Assembly (NCBI GenBank): GCA_004297235.1
Contig: SCUR01000132.1
Coordinates: 1-10,847, forward strand
Length of the DNA: 10,847 nt
Origin: Candidatus Manganitrophaceae bacterium
Lineage (GTDB): Bacteria > Nitrospirota > Nitrospiria > SBBL01 > Manganitrophaceae
Direction of reading: 5' to 3'
The notes under the pieces are model-generated. The model was not told where the DNA came from, did no database searches, and saw only the letters and a list, made by a program, of their open reading frames with translations. Positions 10,484 to 10,847 of this stretch are shown here, piece by piece. Both the position numbers and the translations under genes were made by a program. Numbering within the stretch: position 1 is the stretch's first letter; every line of letters begins with the position of its first letter.

Positions 10484-10525
10484 AATAAAAAAGCCCTCGG
10501 GAGAATGACTTCTCCGAAAGGCTTT
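10484..10525 (-). terminator. Terminator/attenuator hairpin, copy 2
   Basis: On the minus strand AAAGCCTTT pairs with GAGGGCTTT with G-U pairs, and GGAGAA with TTCTCC around a 4-base loop; a T run follows. Compared with copy 1 the changed bases mostly keep pairing. It lies ~18 bases before the zinc-ribbon start. Confidence 0.8.
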
Positions 10526-10622
10526 CAATGTGACCCCGGGCTTCGGGTTATTTACGAACGGATTCCATTAAGGCGGATCAGATGGTGCCGCCGGCAGCGC
10601 TCCCCTTGCCGAATCCGGAAAA
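10526..10622 (-). ncRNA. Candidate structured leader RNA, copy 2
   Basis: Second copy of the three-way-junction leader. P1 is CGGATTC (10611-10617, minus sense) with GAATCCG (10559-10565), enclosing the GGCA/TGCC and GGCGG/CCGCC hairpins. Stem bases equal those of copy 1; most substitutions and one 1-base deletion lie in loops. CCGAAG can pair with TTTCGG in the terminator arm (one G-U), so the antiterminator option is retained. No known riboswitch class is recognised. Confidence 0.5.
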
Positions 10623-10623
10623 C

Positions 10624-10657
10624 AAAAAAGGCCCAAGAAAAGTTTCTTCTCAGGCCT
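10624..10657 (-). terminator. Terminator of the possible HicA-like gene
   Basis: On the minus strand an 11-bp stem (10647-10657 with 10629-10639), fully paired only in the minus direction because of two G-U pairs, with a 7-base loop and a T run at 10624-10629. It closes the gene ending at 10713. Confidence 0.75.
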
Positions 10658-10712
10658 CACCCAATCGATCGTATTCAGACTTTCTTCTAAAGAAATGGTC
10701 TTTCTCTTTAAA

Positions 10713-10847
10713 TCATTTCAAAAGACTTTCTATTTCTTCATCGATAAAACCGAATTGCCGAAGAATACGAAGCACATACACCGGTGAAAAGGTCCCTGCT
10801 CCCATATCGATCGGAACGACTCGTTTTCTACTCTCCAGATACCGAAC
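10713..10847 (-). CDS. C-terminal part of a possible HicA-like toxin
   Basis: The last 44 codons of a gene that begins outside the window. The visible protein contains SRKRVVPIDMGAGTFSPV, YVLRILRQFGFIDEEIESLL and ends LK. The VP-x(n)-G-T-x(n)-ILRQxG-xxxEExxxLL layout resembles the end of HicA/YcfA RNA-binding toxins, though the catalytic His region would be outside. If right, hicB should lie upstream, since a terminator and the repeat module follow downstream. A different small protein is possible. Confidence 0.4.
   Translation of the reverse strand, partial: VRYLESRKRVVPIDMGAGTFSPVYVLRILRQFGFIDEEIESLLK

Larger units (their letters stand above)
10063..10656. repeat. Direct repeat copy 2 (~600 bp module)
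   Basis: This is the second copy of the module at 1-600, in the same order and orientation: toxin terminator, structured leader, attenuator-like hairpin, zinc-ribbon gene, 49-aa gene, and the ribosome binding site of the following gene. In this copy the following gene (the 104-aa membrane protein) lies inside the window; in copy 1 it lies outside. Small length differences in the leader and spacers explain the slight change in offset. Confidence 0.9.

Noticed and set aside
1..10847. CRISPR array, tRNA or rRNA genes
   Set aside because: No regularly spaced short repeats, cloverleaf with CCA or rRNA motifs were seen on either strand by eye.

Overview
The window reads as an accessory DNA segment (plasmid, integrated element or large-phage-like region) of a Gram-negative bacterium. 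The lineage cannot be named from sequence alone. The Gram-negative inference rests on a lipobox lipoprotein and Gram-negative-like ribosome binding sites. Every protein gene I can support lies on the minus strand, so the window is best read from its right end (10847) to its left end (1). The genes are mostly small, tightly packed and often translationally coupled, and many encode CxxC zinc-ribbon-like proteins. The recognisable core is DNA and nucleotide metabolism: an adenosylcobalamin-dependent class II ribonucleotide reductase (NrdJ), a MazG-like NTP pyrophosphohydrolase, a PAPS-reductase-like PP-loop ATPase and a single-stranded DNA-binding protein.

Layout in transcription order. (1) 10847-9747: the end of a possible HicA-like toxin gene and its terminator, then a structured leader with an internal terminator, then a three-gene unit (56-aa zinc ribbon, 49-aa unknown protein, 104-aa two-helix membrane protein). 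(2) 9746-8941: a palindrome-rich spacer with a plus-strand promoter and terminator that could make an ~80-nt RNA, then a 54-aa unknown protein, a 137-aa protein whose leader and first 14 codons match those of nrdJ, and a strong terminator. (3) 8772-7710: a Cys-rich lipoprotein, a long hairpin, and a zinc-knuckle protein whose 3' end is interrupted. (4) 7745-6296: an IS200/IS605-type element carrying only tnpB, inserted between that protein and nrdJ. (5) 6250-1379: nrdJ, a zinc-ribbon protein, the MazG-like protein, the PP-loop protein and SSB. (6) 1229-607: a DUF433/DUF5615 toxin-antitoxin pair with its own promoter, then its terminator. (7) 600-1: a second copy of the structured leader, the zinc ribbon and the 49-aa gene, followed by a ribosome binding site for a gene beyond the window.

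The most striking architecture is the ~600-bp direct repeat at both ends (offset about 10.06 kb). Each copy follows a toxin-like gene and its terminator. Each carries a conserved non-coding leader that folds as a compact three-way junction followed by a possible antiterminator/terminator choice just before the zinc-ribbon start codon. This looks like an undescribed riboswitch or attenuator. Other points of note are an SSB gene that apparently starts at CTG, a TnpB guide RNA whose guide would be taken from the nrdJ leader, and a leader with possible mutually exclusive pairings that could hide a Shine-Dalgarno sequence. All functional statements are from reading the sequence; no database search was run.
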